64,000 nt of DNA from Lentzea sp. NEAU-D7 (GTDB taxonomy: Bacteria; Actinomycetota; Actinomycetes; Mycobacteriales; Pseudonocardiaceae): NCBI RefSeq assembly GCF_026242055.1, contig NZ_JAPJDL010000006.1, positions 1 to 64,000 of the forward strand, read 5' to 3'. The notes below the pieces were generated by a model. The model searched no databases. It saw only the letters and a program-made list of their open reading frames with translations, and was not told where the DNA came from. Each line of letters starts with the position of its first letter. The stretch's first letter is position 1. The translations under genes were made by a program, and so were the position numbers. This document shows positions 24,701-33,457 of the stretch, piece by piece.

Positions 24701-25885
24701 ATGACTCCGGACGTCGTGCGGTACCGGCAGGCCGATCTCCTCGCGAGCCTGTACCGGCGGTTCGGGCCGGTCGTGCGGATGGGGCCGTACACCTACCTCC
24801 TCGGGCCCGAGGCGAACCGGTTCGTGTTCGCCAACTCCGAGTTGTTCGAGGTGGAGCGGGCGTTCCAGTCGCTGGTGCCGGTGGACGGGCCCACGTCGTT
24901 GATCGTGAGCGACGGCGAGGACCACAAGCGGCGGCGCCGGTTCGTGCAGCCCGCGCTGGCGCACCGGCAGATCGCGAGCTACGTGCCGGTCATGCGGGCC
25001 AACGCCGAGGCGACGATCGACGCGTGGCGGCCGGGCGAGACCGTCGATGCTTACCAGGAGTTCCGCCGGGCGATCCGGCGCAGCACGATCCACGCGTTGT
25101 TCGGCGAGGAGCTGGCTCAGGAGTCGGACTTCTTCGGCGCGCACCTGCAGGTGCTGATCAACCTGATCGACCGCAACCCGGCTGTCGTCACGCTGCTCAG
25201 GACGATGAGGGCGCCGGCCTGGCGCAACGCGATGCGGGCGCGCAGGGCCGTCGACGCGCGGGTCTACCGGGCGATCGAGGAGACGCGCCAGGGCAAGACG
25301 GCCGGTGACGTGCTCACCTCTCTCGTGGAGGGTGACGGGCTGAGCGCCCTGGAGGTGCGCGACCAGATCGTCACGCTGATCGCGGCCGGGTACGAGACGA
25401 CCAGTGGCGCGATGGCGTGGGCGGTGTTCAACCTGTTGCGGCACAACGGGGTCTGGGAGCGTGCGCAGCAGGACGACGACTACCTGGGCAACGTGGTCAA
25501 CGAGACCCTCAGGCTCTACCCGCCGGCGGTCGTCTCGGCGCGGGTCGCGACGCAGGCGTTCGAGTTCGCCGGGAAGAAGATCGGCCAGGGTACGTTCCTG
25601 CTGTACAGCCCGTACGTCACGCATCGGCTGGCCGAGGTGTTCCCGGATCCGCTGAGGTTCGACCCGGACCGCTGGGAGACCAAGCCTGCCCCGCACGAGT
25701 TCCTGCCGTTCGGCGGCGGCCCGCACCGCTGCGTCGGGGCCGGGCTCGCGACGACCGAGCTGACCGTGATGCTGAAAGTGTTGCTGGAACGGCCGAAGCC
25801 CGAGCTGCTCCCCCAGCGCCTCACGCCGACCGGACTCGCCGCGATGCGGCCCAAGCGCGGTCTCAGAATCCGAGCAGCAGGGTGA
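24701..25885 (+). CDS. cytochrome P450
   Basis: 394 residues. It has the I-helix motif AAGYETTSGAMAW, ExxR in NETLRLYPPAVV, PERF-like FDPDRWETK and the heme loop FGGGPHRCVGAGLATTEL. The FGGGPHRC-x-G pattern and the ETLRLYP form are nearer to eukaryote-like bacterial P450s than to the CYP105/107 type seen at 19.9-21.1 kb. No redox partner is nearby, and the N terminus lacks a membrane anchor. It starts 40 bases after recQ on the same strand. Its 3' end overlaps the convergent DUF1772 gene by 23 bases. Confidence 0.92.
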   Translation: MTPDVVRYRQADLLASLYRRFGPVVRMGPYTYLLGPEANRFVFANSELFEVERAFQSLVPVDGPTSLIVSDGEDHKRRRRFVQPALAHRQIASYVPVMRANAEATIDAWRPGETVDAYQEFRRAIRRSTIHALFGEELAQESDFFGAHLQVLINLIDRNPAVVTLLRTMRAPAWRNAMRARRAVDARVYRAIEETRQGKTAGDVLTSLVEGDGLSALEVRDQIVTLIAAGYETTSGAMAWAVFNLLRHNGVWERAQQDDDYLGNVVNETLRLYPPAVVSARVATQAFEFAGKKIGQGTFLLYSPYVTHRLAEVFPDPLRFDPDRWETKPAPHEFLPFGGGPHRCVGAGLATTELTVMLKVLLERPKPELLPQRLTPTGLAAMRPKRGLRIRAAG

Positions 25886-26273
25886 CGGTCGAGGCGAGAC
25901 AGGCGACGGCGCGCACGTGGTTCCAGAGCGTCCACGTGCGCAGGTACTGCGGCCAGTAGGCGTCGTCGGACTGCTCGAGACGGTTGTTCATCGGCACGTT
26001 GACGACCATCGTGAGCAGGACGCAGCCGACGACGTAGAGCAGGCCGCCGGCGATCCTGCCCTGGAAAACCTCGATGCCGCACACCACGGCGTTGCCGAGG
26101 AACACCAAGAGGAACAACGGGTTCTGGATCCGGACGTTGATCCGGCGCATCGCTTCGCGGGCCGCGGAGGCGGGCAGGTCGGCGAGGCCGGGCATCACGG
26201 CGACGGAGAAGGCGAAGAACAGCCCGGCCATCAGGCCGGAAGCGGCGGCTGCGATCAGCGTGGTTGTCCCCAT
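25863..26273 (-). CDS. DUF1772 family membrane protein
   Basis: 136 residues from ATG 26273. There are four hydrophobic segments: TLIAAAASGLMAGLFFAFSV, NPLFLLVFLGNAVVCGIEVF, GGLLYVVGCVLLTMVVNVPM and the C-terminal VRAVACLASTVTLLLGF. VNVPMNNRLE and YLRTWTLWNHVR match the DUF1772 (anthrone oxygenase-like) pattern. The bacterial function is unknown. It is divergent from the AraC regulator (83 bases apart), which is its probable regulator. Confidence 0.82.
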   Translation of the reverse strand: MGTTTLIAAAASGLMAGLFFAFSVAVMPGLADLPASAAREAMRRINVRIQNPLFLLVFLGNAVVCGIEVFQGRIAGGLLYVVGCVLLTMVVNVPMNNRLEQSDDAYWPQYLRTWTLWNHVRAVACLASTVTLLLGF

Positions 26274-26355
26274 GGCGCTCACTCTGACCGCTGAGCGCAG
26301 GACTCTCAATGACGATTCATCGCGCGGACTTGCTCGTTCGTCCAGAATCAACGAC

Positions 26356-27255
26356 ATGACGGACGCGCTGGGCGAGGCACTGCACCTGTTGAGGATGTCC
26401 GGCACCTTCTACTGCCGCAACGAGCTCACCGAGCCGTGGGGCGCGACGATGCCCGACATGGCGGACTGCCTGTGGTTCCACGTCCTAACCAGCGGCCGGT
26501 GCGATGTCGAGGTCGACGGCCGGGTCTTCTCGCTCGAACCCGGTGACGTGCTGCTCGTCCCGGGTGGGCAGCGCCACCGGCTGTTCTACGGCGAGGCGGA
26601 GTCGCCGGTCGTCACGACGCTGCCGCACGAGTTCGAGACCGACAACTACGCGATCCTGCGGCACGGTGGCGGCGGCGCGGTGACGCACCTCGTGTGTGGT
26701 GCGGTCCGTTTCGACCATCCGGCCGCGAAGCACCTCATCACCGTGCTGCCGAACGTGCTGTACGTGCGCCGCGCCGACGACATGCGCGCCACGATCGATC
26801 TGATGGCCGCCGAGGCACAGGCCGTGCGCCCCGGCGGCGAGGCGGTCATCACCAGGCTCGCGGATGTGCTGGTGATCCAGACGATCCGCTCGTGGCTCGC
26901 CAACGACCCGGCCGCGCGCACCGGCTGGCTCGGCGCGTTGCAGGACCAGCAGATCGGGGAGGCGCTCGCGCTGATCCACCGCGATCCCGCGCAGCCGTGG
27001 ACCGTCGAACGCCTCGCGCACCAGACCGCCATGTCGCGGTCGGCGTTCGCGGCGCGGTTCACCGAGCTCGTCGGCGAACCGGCCATGCGGTACGTCACGC
27101 GGTGGCGCATGCACGTCGCGATGAACCGGCTGAAGGACCGCGACAGCACGGTCAGCGAGATCGCCCGCGGCCTCGGTTACGAGTCGGAGGCCGCGTTCAG
27201 CCGGGCGTTCAAGCGGATCGTCGGGGTGTCGCCCGGTCAGGCGCGGGCGGGCTGA
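26356..27255 (+). CDS. AraC family transcriptional regulator with cupin sensor domain
   Basis: 299 residues from ATG 26356. An N-terminal cupin (GRVFSLEPGDVLLVPGGQRH, about 54-73) acts as effector domain. The C-terminal AraC double HTH contains [20 protein letters not shown] and TVSEIARGLGYESEAAFSRA, then FKRIVGVSPGQAR. The effector is unknown. Divergent placement with the DUF1772 gene is the classic regulator-target arrangement. Its 3' end overlaps the convergent VOC gene by 19 bases. Confidence 0.92.
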   Translation: MTDALGEALHLLRMSGTFYCRNELTEPWGATMPDMADCLWFHVLTSGRCDVEVDGRVFSLEPGDVLLVPGGQRHRLFYGEAESPVVTTLPHEFETDNYAILRHGGGGAVTHLVCGAVRFDHPAAKHLITVLPNVLYVRRADDMRATIDLMAAEAQAVRPGGEAVITRLADVLVIQTIRSWLANDPAARTGWLGALQDQQIGEALALIHRDPAQPWTVERLAHQTAMSRSAFAARFTELVGEPAMRYVTRWRMHVAMNRLKDRDSTVSEIARGLGYESEAAFSRAFKRIVGVSPGQARAG

Positions 27256-27620
27256 AGCAGGTCCCAGCGGTTGCCGTAGAGGTCCTCGAAGACGGCAACG
27301 CGGCCGTAGACCTCGTCGCGCGGCGTCTCCAGGAAGTGCACGCCGAACGCGGTCATGCGGGCGTGGTCGCGGTCGAAGTCGTCGGTGGTGAGGAAGAACC
27401 CGACGCGACCACCGGTCTGGTCACCCACTCGTGCCTGCTGCTGATCCGTGCCAGCCTGTGCCAGCAGCAGCGACGCCCCCTCACCCGCCGACACCACCAC
27501 CCAGCGCTTGTCGCCCTGCGGAGTGTCCTCGACCAGCGTGAACCCGAGTCCCTCCACGTAGAAGCGGATCGCCTCGTCGTAGTCGCGGACCACCAACGTC
27601 ACCAAACCAATAGATCGCAC
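27237..27620 (-). CDS. VOC (glyoxalase/bleomycin resistance) family protein
   Basis: 127 residues from GTG 27620. Paired beta-alpha-beta-beta-beta modules: LVTLVVRDYDEAIRFYVEGL and GRVGFFLTTDDFDRDHARM, ending VAVFEDLYGNRWDLLQP with the usual metal-site Glu (FED). The family includes dioxygenases, glyoxalases and resistance proteins; this one is unassigned. It is divergent from the alpha/beta hydrolase (37 bases between starts). Confidence 0.88.
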   Translation of the reverse strand: MRSIGLVTLVVRDYDEAIRFYVEGLGFTLVEDTPQGDKRWVVVSAGEGASLLLAQAGTDQQQARVGDQTGGRVGFFLTTDDFDRDHARMTAFGVHFLETPRDEVYGRVAVFEDLYGNRWDLLQPARA

Positions 27621-27657
27621 GGCGATGAGTATCAACGACGGGAGAGGTCTACTCGCA

Positions 27658-28242
27658 ATGGCTGACTCACTCGTACTTCTGCATCCAGGTGGAGCCGACC
27701 CGTCCGCGTTCGGGCCCCAGTTCGACGCACTCGCCGACTTCGCCCTGCACGCACCACATCGCGTCGACCAGGCCACTCAGGACCACACCGAGATGGCTCG
27801 GGAGACGATCGAGTTCCTGGAACGGATCGGGCCCGCCCACCTGCTCGGCTGCAGCGACGGTGCGACGGTGGCGCTGCTCACCGCTGTGCTCAGGCCGGAC
27901 CTCGTGCACCGCCTTGTGGTCGTGTGCGGTGTCTTCCACCACGACGGCTGGGACCCGGCCACGGAACTGACGCCCATGCACCACCGTTCACCCGCGCTGA
28001 CCGAAAAAGATCTCGGCACCCTGCCGAACCGGACGCTGATCATGATCGGTGATGACGACGAGGTGACGCTGGAACACGCCACCGCCATGTACCGGGCGCT
28101 GCCCCAAGCCGAGCTCGCGGTCGTTCCCGGTACTTCGCACGGTCTGCTGCACGAGAAACCCGCCCTGTGCAACGCGATGATCGTGGACTTCCTGACCAAC
28201 GATCCAGTCGAGACGTACGCGCCAATTCGTCGCCGTGTGTGA
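27658..28242 (+). CDS. alpha/beta hydrolase
   Basis: 194 residues from ATG 27658, with gggagagg about 10 bases upstream; an ATG at 27625 is possible. The nucleophile elbow is LLGCSDGATVALL (GxSxG), the acid is in IMIGDDDEVT, and the histidine is in VVPGTSHGLLHEKP. The protein is short, with a minimal cap domain. The substrate is unknown. The MHS transporter follows within 12 bases, so the two are probably one operon; a joint role in uptake and processing of an ester is conceivable but unproven. Confidence 0.88.
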   Translation: MADSLVLLHPGGADPSAFGPQFDALADFALHAPHRVDQATQDHTEMARETIEFLERIGPAHLLGCSDGATVALLTAVLRPDLVHRLVVVCGVFHHDGWDPATELTPMHHRSPALTEKDLGTLPNRTLIMIGDDDEVTLEHATAMYRALPQAELAVVPGTSHGLLHEKPALCNAMIVDFLTNDPVETYAPIRRRV

Positions 28243-28254
28243 TTGAGTGCGTCT

Positions 28255-29520
28255 ATGGCGGTTACTTTGGAGACGCATCGACTGCCCGTGCGCACACTCG
28301 TCGCTTCGAGCGCCGGCAACGCGGTGGAGTGGTACGACTGGGGCATCTACACGGCCTTCAGCATCTACTTCGCCACGCAGATCTTCCCCTCCGGCAACGA
28401 GGCCGCCGCGCTGCTGAGCACCTTCGCGACGTTCGCCCTCGCCTTCTTCTTCCGCCCGCTCGGCGGCTACCTGCTCGGCCGGTTCGCGGACCTCAAGGGC
28501 CGCCGCACCGCGATGCTGTTCACGATCGTGCTGATGTCCGGTGGCTCGGTGGTGATCGGCCTGCTGCCGACGTTCGAGCAGGTCGGCTGGTTGTCACCGG
28601 CGTTGCTGGTGCTCGCCCGCATCGCGCAGGGCATGGCGCTGGGCGGCGAGGTGTCGAACGCGTCGGCGTACCTGGCGGAGATCGCGCCCGCCACGCATCG
28701 CGGCCGGTACTCGTCGTTCTTCTACATCTCGACCGGCGCGGCGGTGCTGATCGCCTCGCTGCTCGGGTTCTTCCTGTCCCGCAACCTCGACAAGGCCGCG
28801 ATGGCCTTTTACGGCTGGCGCGTGCCGTTCCTGATCGGTGGCGTGCTCGGACTGGTCGGGCTGTGGCTGCGGCGGGAGCTCAAGGAGACCGAGCAGTTCG
28901 AGGAGAACAAGGCCAAGGCCAAGAGCCTGCGCAACCCTCTGCTGATGACGCTGAAGGAGCACCCGAAGGCCGTCGGGCAGCTCATCGGCATCACGCTGCT
29001 CTCGACGCTGAGCTTCTACACGTTCTTCAGCGCGCTGACGCCGTTCGCGGTGAAGACCAAGGGCGCCAACGACATCGACGTGTTCCTGGCCCTGTCGATC
29101 GGCACCGTCGTGTTCATCGCGCTGCAGTACCCGATGGGGTGGATGGCCGACCGCTACGGCCGCAAACCGCAGATGCTCGTGTGGTCGGCGGCGATGGCCT
29201 TGCTGGTCGTGCCGCTGTCGACACTGGTCAGGCCGGGTCTGCTGAACCTCGTGATCGTGTTCGCCGTGGGACTCGGGCTGTACACGGCGATCACGTCGAT
29301 CGCGCCGGCGATCATGAGCGAGCTGTTCCCGACCGAACTGCGCGGGCTCGGCATCGGGGCTTGGTACAACCTGACCGTCGCGGTGTTCGGCGGTACCGCC
29401 CCGCTGGTCATCCAGGCCGTGGGCGGCACCGTCTTCTTCTGGTACGTGGCGGTCAGCGCGGTGATCACGTTCCTCGTGATCCTCACGCTTCCGGAGACAA
29501 AGGGTGTTCGGTTGAGCTGA
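28255..29520 (+). CDS. MFS transporter, metabolite:H+ symporter (MHS) family
   Basis: 421 residues from ATG 28255; a TTG at 28243 is possible. About 12 membrane segments. Hallmarks are NAVEWYDWGIYTAFSIYF at the N terminus, the repeated motif GRFADLKGRRTAM and MADRYGRKPQML, and a cytoplasmic loop RRELKETEQFEENKAKAKS. MHS members (ShiA, KgtP, ProP) import organic acids or betaine with protons. The substrate is unknown. The C-terminal 38 bases overlap the convergent VOC gene. Confidence 0.92.
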   Translation: MAVTLETHRLPVRTLVASSAGNAVEWYDWGIYTAFSIYFATQIFPSGNEAAALLSTFATFALAFFFRPLGGYLLGRFADLKGRRTAMLFTIVLMSGGSVVIGLLPTFEQVGWLSPALLVLARIAQGMALGGEVSNASAYLAEIAPATHRGRYSSFFYISTGAAVLIASLLGFFLSRNLDKAAMAFYGWRVPFLIGGVLGLVGLWLRRELKETEQFEENKAKAKSLRNPLLMTLKEHPKAVGQLIGITLLSTLSFYTFFSALTPFAVKTKGANDIDVFLALSIGTVVFIALQYPMGWMADRYGRKPQMLVWSAAMALLVVPLSTLVRPGLLNLVIVFAVGLGLYTAITSIAPAIMSELFPTELRGLGIGAWYNLTVAVFGGTAPLVIQAVGGTVFFWYVAVSAVITFLVILTLPETKGVRLS

Positions 29521-29881
29521 GGCAGAACTCGTTGCCCTCGGGGTCGGCCAGCACGAACCAGACCCCGTCGCGGCTCACCACCGAGGCCCCGAGCCCGACG
29601 AGCCGCGCCACCTCGGCCTCGACGTCGTCGCACCACAGGTCGACGTGCACCCGGTTCTTGACCGTCTTGGGCTCCGGCACGCGGTTGAAGAAGAACCGCG
29701 GCGACCCGTCGAGCAGCACCGACGGGTCGTCCTCGGGGTCGTCGATGCCCATGGCGCTCAACCGCGTCAGCTCGGCGTCGTCGTACGGGGCGATCTCGTG
29801 GTCGTCGAGCGCCTGCGCCCAGAACCGGGCGAGCGACGCGGGATGAGCGCAGTCGATGACGACATCGTGCATCCGGGCCAT
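29483..29881 (-). CDS. VOC family protein
   Basis: 132 residues from ATG 29881. MHDVVIDCAHPASLARFWAQ begins the first module and VHVDLWCDDVEAEVARLVGL the second; it ends with FVLADPEGNEFCL, giving His and Glu metal-type residues. This is a common actinobacterial VOC subgroup (glyoxalase-like) of unknown reaction. It starts 10 bases after the proB stop on the same strand, so it may ride on the obgE-proB transcript. Confidence 0.87.
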   Translation of the reverse strand: MARMHDVVIDCAHPASLARFWAQALDDHEIAPYDDAELTRLSAMGIDDPEDDPSVLLDGSPRFFFNRVPEPKTVKNRVHVDLWCDDVEAEVARLVGLGASVVSRDGVWFVLADPEGNEFCLSSTEHPLSPEA

Positions 29882-29891
29882 GCACCCGAGA

Positions 29892-31019
29892 CTAGCGATG
29901 CAGGGGCACCAGATCATCGGCGTGCACGACCTCGCGGCGCTGCTCCTCCGGCAGGTCGTGGGTCTTGCGGCCGATCAACGACGGCAGCTCGGCCGAGTCG
30001 TAGCCGGCCACGCCGCGGGCGACGACCTCGCCCGCGAGGCTGACCAGCTCGACGACGTCGCCCGCCTCGAAGTCGCCGTCGACGCCGGTGATCCCGGCGG
30101 CCAGCAGCGAACGACGCCGGCCCACCACAGCGGCCACGGCGCCGTCGTCGAGGTGCAGCCGGCCGTTGGCGTCGGTGGCGTAGCCCAGCCAGAAGCGGCG
30201 AGCGGTGAGGCGCGAACCCGTCGCGGCGAAGGCGGTGCCCACGTCCGCGGCGGTCAGGGCGCGACCTGCCTCGGTCGCGCTGGTGAGCAGCACCGGGATG
30301 CCCGCGGACGAGGCCAGGCGGGCGGCGGCGAGCTTGGAGGCCATGCCGCCGGTGCCGAGGCCGGACGCACCGGCGGTGCCCGCCTCCACACCGTCCACAT
30401 CGGACGCCGAGGCCACCTCGGCGATGCGGACGGCTCCCGGCTTGCGCGGATCACCCGAGTACAGGGCGTCCACGTCGGACAGCAGGAACAGCGCGTCGGC
30501 ACCCACGAGGTGGGCGACGAGGGCGGCGAGGCGGTCGTTGTCGCCGAAGCGGATCTCTTCGGTGGCAACGGTGTCGTTCTCGTTCACGACAGGTACGGCA
30601 CCCAACGCCAGCAAACGCGAGAACGTCCGCTGGGCGTTGCGGTAGTGGGCGCGGCGCACCACGTCGTCCGCGGTCAGCAGCACCTGGCCGACAGTCAGCG
30701 AGTAACGGCCGAACGAGTTCGCGTAGGCGTGCGCCAGGGTGAGCTGGCCGACGCTCGCCGCGGCCTGCTGGGTGGCGAGGTCGCGGGGGCGGCGGGAGAG
30801 CTTCAACGGGGCCAGGCCGGCGGCGATCGCACCGGACGACACGAGCACCACCTGGCTGCCCGCCGCGGCACGGGCGGCGAGGGCGTCGACCAGCGCGTCG
30901 AGACGCGCCGGGTCGAGGCCACCTTCCGCCGTGGTCAACGAGGAGGAACCGACCTTGACCACGATGCGGTTCGCCGAAGCGACCGCGGTTCGAGCTTGTG
31001 AGACCACGGGGGCCGTCAC
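29892..31019 (-). CDS. proB: glutamate 5-kinase
   Basis: 375 residues from GTG 31019, whose SD gaggag lies in the last codons of obgE, implying coupled expression. The kinase domain has [43 protein letters not shown] and [17 protein letters not shown]-terminal PUA domain follows ([17 protein letters not shown] onward). It catalyses the first step of proline synthesis and is feedback-inhibited by proline in the family. proA is separated from it by 7.5 kb of inserted genes. Confidence 0.96.
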   Translation of the reverse strand: MTAPVVSQARTAVASANRIVVKVGSSSLTTAEGGLDPARLDALVDALAARAAAGSQVVLVSSGAIAAGLAPLKLSRRPRDLATQQAAASVGQLTLAHAYANSFGRYSLTVGQVLLTADDVVRRAHYRNAQRTFSRLLALGAVPVVNENDTVATEEIRFGDNDRLAALVAHLVGADALFLLSDVDALYSGDPRKPGAVRIAEVASASDVDGVEAGTAGASGLGTGGMASKLAAARLASSAGIPVLLTSATEAGRALTAADVGTAFAATGSRLTARRFWLGYATDANGRLHLDDGAVAAVVGRRRSLLAAGITGVDGDFEAGDVVELVSLAGEVVARGVAGYDSAELPSLIGRKTHDLPEEQRREVVHADDLVPLHR

Positions 31020-31023
31020 GGGT

Positions 31024-32475
31024 TTACTCCTCGTCGAAGTCGTCGCCGTACTCACCGGGCGCGCGGCGTGCCTTCTTCAGCGCCTTGCGCTCGTGGGCGC
31101 CGATGCGGTCGTTGCGCTCGAGACGGATGTCCGTGCCACGTCCGGTCATCGTCATCGCGATGCCGGCCGGGGTGGTCGGTTCCCAGTCGAAGATCAGGTC
31201 GCCGATGGTGACCTGGCAACCGGGGACGGCGCCCATCTTCACGAGCTTCTCCTCGACACCCAGCCTGTTGAGGCGGTCCGCGAGGTAACCGACGGCTTCG
31301 TCGTTGGAGAAGTCGGTCTGGCGGATCCAGCGCTCGGGGCGTTCGCCCTTCACGATGAAGCCACCCTCGACCGAGGGGTCCTCGGTCACGGTGAAGCCCT
31401 GGTCGTCCACGGCGGTCGGCCGCAGCACGATTCGGGTCGACTCCTTCTTCGGCTGGGCCTCGCGGTACTCGCGCACGACCTCGGCCAGCTTGAACGTCAG
31501 CTCGCGCAGGCCCTGGCGGGACACCGTCGACACCTCGAAGACCGGCAGGCCGCGGGCCTCGATCTCCGGGCGGACGATGTCGGCGAGGTCCTGGGCGTCC
31601 GGGATGTCGACCTTGTTGAGGATCACCACGCGCGGACGGTCCTCGAAGTTGCCGCCGAGTGCCGGCGTGTACTCCGAGAGTTCCTTCTCCAGGGCGTCGA
31701 TGTCCGCGATCGGGTCGCGGCCCGGCTCGTACGTCGCGCAGTCGACGACGTGCGCGAGCACGGCGGTGCGCTCGATGTGGCGCAGGAAGTCGAGGCCGAG
31801 GCCCTTGCCCTGCGACGCTCCGGGGATCAGGCCGGGGACGTCCGCCATCGTGAAGACGGTCTCGCCCGCGGTGATCACGCCGAGGTTCGGGACCAGGGTC
31901 GTGAACGGGTAGTCGGCGATCTTCGGCTTGGCCGCGGACAGCACCGAGATCAGCGACGACTTGCCCGCGGACGGGAAGCCGAGCAGGCCGACGTCCGCGA
32001 CGGACTTGAGCTCCAGCACCAGGTCGCGCGTCTCGCCCGGCTCACCGAGCAACGCGAAACCAGGCGCCTTGCGGGCCTTGGACGCGAGCGAGGCGTTGCC
32101 CAGGCCGCCACGGCCACCGGCCGCCGCGATCAGCTGGGTGCCCTCGCCGACGAGGTCCGCGACGATCTCACCGGACTCGGTCATCACGACCGTGCCGTCG
32201 GGGACGCGCAGGATCAGGTCCTCGCCGTTCGCACCGTCGCGGTTCGCGCCGGCACCGGCCTTGCCGCTGGTGGCGGAGGCGTGCGGGCGGAAGTGGAAGT
32301 CCAGCAGGGTGTGCACCTGCGAGTCGACGACGAGGATGACGTTGCCGCCACTGCCTCCGTTGCCGCCGTCCGGGCCGCCGAGCGGCTTGAACTTCTCGCG
32401 GTGCACTGAAGCACACCCGTTGCCCCCGTTGCCGGCGGCAGCGTGGATCACCACCCGGTCTACGAAGCGGGCCAC
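31024..32475 (-). CDS. obgE: Obg family GTPase (CgtA)
   Basis: 483 residues from GTG 32475. The N-terminal Obg glycine-rich fold ([32 protein letters not shown]) is followed by a G domain with G1 [13 protein letters not shown]3 [10 protein letters not shown] and G4 NKVDIPD. A C-terminal OCT domain ([19 protein letters not shown]) and an acidic tail complete the actinobacterial layout. It acts in 50S assembly and stress control. It lies downstream of rpmA across a hairpin (32542-32577), before proB. Confidence 0.97.
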   Translation of the reverse strand: MARFVDRVVIHAAAGNGGNGCASVHREKFKPLGGPDGGNGGSGGNVILVVDSQVHTLLDFHFRPHASATSGKAGAGANRDGANGEDLILRVPDGTVVMTESGEIVADLVGEGTQLIAAAGGRGGLGNASLASKARKAPGFALLGEPGETRDLVLELKSVADVGLLGFPSAGKSSLISVLSAAKPKIADYPFTTLVPNLGVITAGETVFTMADVPGLIPGASQGKGLGLDFLRHIERTAVLAHVVDCATYEPGRDPIADIDALEKELSEYTPALGGNFEDRPRVVILNKVDIPDAQDLADIVRPEIEARGLPVFEVSTVSRQGLRELTFKLAEVVREYREAQPKKESTRIVLRPTAVDDQGFTVTEDPSVEGGFIVKGERPERWIRQTDFSNDEAVGYLADRLNRLGVEEKLVKMGAVPGCQVTIGDLIFDWEPTTPAGIAMTMTGRGTDIRLERNDRIGAHERKALKKARRAPGEYGDDFDEE

Positions 32476-32541
32476 GGAACTACTTCCCTTCAAACGAACA
32501 ACCAACGTCGGTCGCGGGCAACCAACGGTCTGGACAAACAA

Positions 32542-32577
32542 CGAGGGGCGGAGCCGGATGACCGGGCCCGCCCCTCG
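32542..32577 (-). terminator. hairpin between rpmA and obgE
   Basis: cgaggggcgg (32542-32551) pairs with ccgcccctcg (32568-32577), with an inner ccgg/ccgg. It is a likely terminator or attenuator separating the ribosomal-protein genes from obgE-proB. Confidence 0.75.
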
Positions 32578-32608
32578 CAGAGGTCTAACTACGTTGCGGA
32601 AACGGTCC

Positions 32609-32866
32609 TCAGACCGCGACCGGAACGATGTTGACGGTCTTGCGACCGCGCTTCGAACCGAACTCCACCGCACCGGGCAGCAGGGCGAACAGCGTGTCGT
32701 CCTTGCCGATGCCGACGCCGACGCCGGGGTGGAACTTGGTGCCGCGCTGGCGGATCAGGATCTCGCCGGCCTTGACGACCTGACCGCCGAACCGCTTCAC
32801 ACCCAGGTACTGGGGGTTGGAGTCACGGCCGTTGCGGGAACTGGATGCACCCTTTTTGTGTGCCAT
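32609..32866 (-). CDS. rpmA: 50S ribosomal protein L27
   Basis: 85 residues, normal length. It starts [20 protein letters not shown] with the conserved flexible N-terminal tail that reaches the peptidyl-transferase centre, and ends [14 protein letters not shown]. No cleavable N-terminal extension of the Firmicutes type is present. It follows rplU by 14 bases in the universal rplU-rpmA pair. Confidence 0.98.
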   Translation of the reverse strand: MAHKKGASSSRNGRDSNPQYLGVKRFGGQVVKAGEILIRQRGTKFHPGVGVGIGKDDTLFALLPGAVEFGSKRGRKTVNIVPVAV

Positions 32867-32880
32867 GAGAAGTCAGGTCC

Positions 32881-33192
32881 TCACTTACCGGTGATGCCGG
32901 TGACCTCGACACGGGTCAACTTCTGACGGTGACCCTGTCGCTTGTGGTAGCCGGTCTTGTTCTTGAACTTGTGGATGCGAATCTTCGGGCCCTTGGTGTG
33001 CTCGACCAGCTTGCCGGTAACCGAGAACTTCGCCAGGGCCGCCGCGTCTGCGGTGACGTCAGTGCCGTCGACCACGAGCAGCGCCTGGAGGGAGATTTCG
33101 GTGCCCGGCTCGCCCTCGAGCTTCTCGACCTCGACGATGTCGCCGACAGCGACCTTGTACTGCTTGCCGCCGGTCTTGACGATCGCGTACAT
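32881..33192 (-). CDS. rplU: 50S ribosomal protein L21
   Basis: 103 residues, normal length. [20 protein letters not shown] at the start and [20 protein letters not shown] in the rRNA-binding loop are diagnostic. It is first of the rplU-rpmA pair. The 265-base gap to rne contains the rne terminator (33416-33443) and the rplU promoter/leader; TTGCTC, 18 bases, TAACCT on the minus strand (about 33308-33337) is a weak promoter candidate. No leader structure was identified with confidence. Confidence 0.98.
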   Translation of the reverse strand: MYAIVKTGGKQYKVAVGDIVEVEKLEGEPGTEISLQALLVVDGTDVTADAAALAKFSVTGKLVEHTKGPKIRIHKFKNKTGYHKRQGHRQKLTRVEVTGITGK

Positions 33193-33415
33193 CAGGACGG
33201 AAGTCTCCTGCTACTCGATGGTGACGGGCCGTGCGCCGACCAATCTGGGACGGTGTTTCCACCATTAGGCACCAGAGGAGGCACACGACAGGACCCGTCG
33301 GATGGCGGGCCGTCAACAAGGTTACGGGAGTGGGTACTCCTGGAGCAAACCGGGGTGCCCTCAACACGTTCCCGCAGCCTGTGTGGTCCCCCACAACGTT
33401 GTCCCGCAACGCAAA

Positions 33416-33443
33416 ACCGGGGCCGCCCGCAGGCGACCCCGGT
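33416..33443 (-). terminator. terminator after rne
   Basis: accgggg (33416-33422) pairs with ccccggt (33437-33443), with gcc/ggc inside, 14 bases past the rne stop. On the minus strand it runs into tttt. Confidence 0.7.
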
Positions 33444-33457
33444 CTCGCTTCCTCGCG

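Noticed and set aside
19891-25885. Two P450 genes considered as part of a natural-product gene cluster
   Set aside because: They belong to different P450 types, lie on opposite strands, and no PKS, NRPS, terpene or tailoring genes accompany them.
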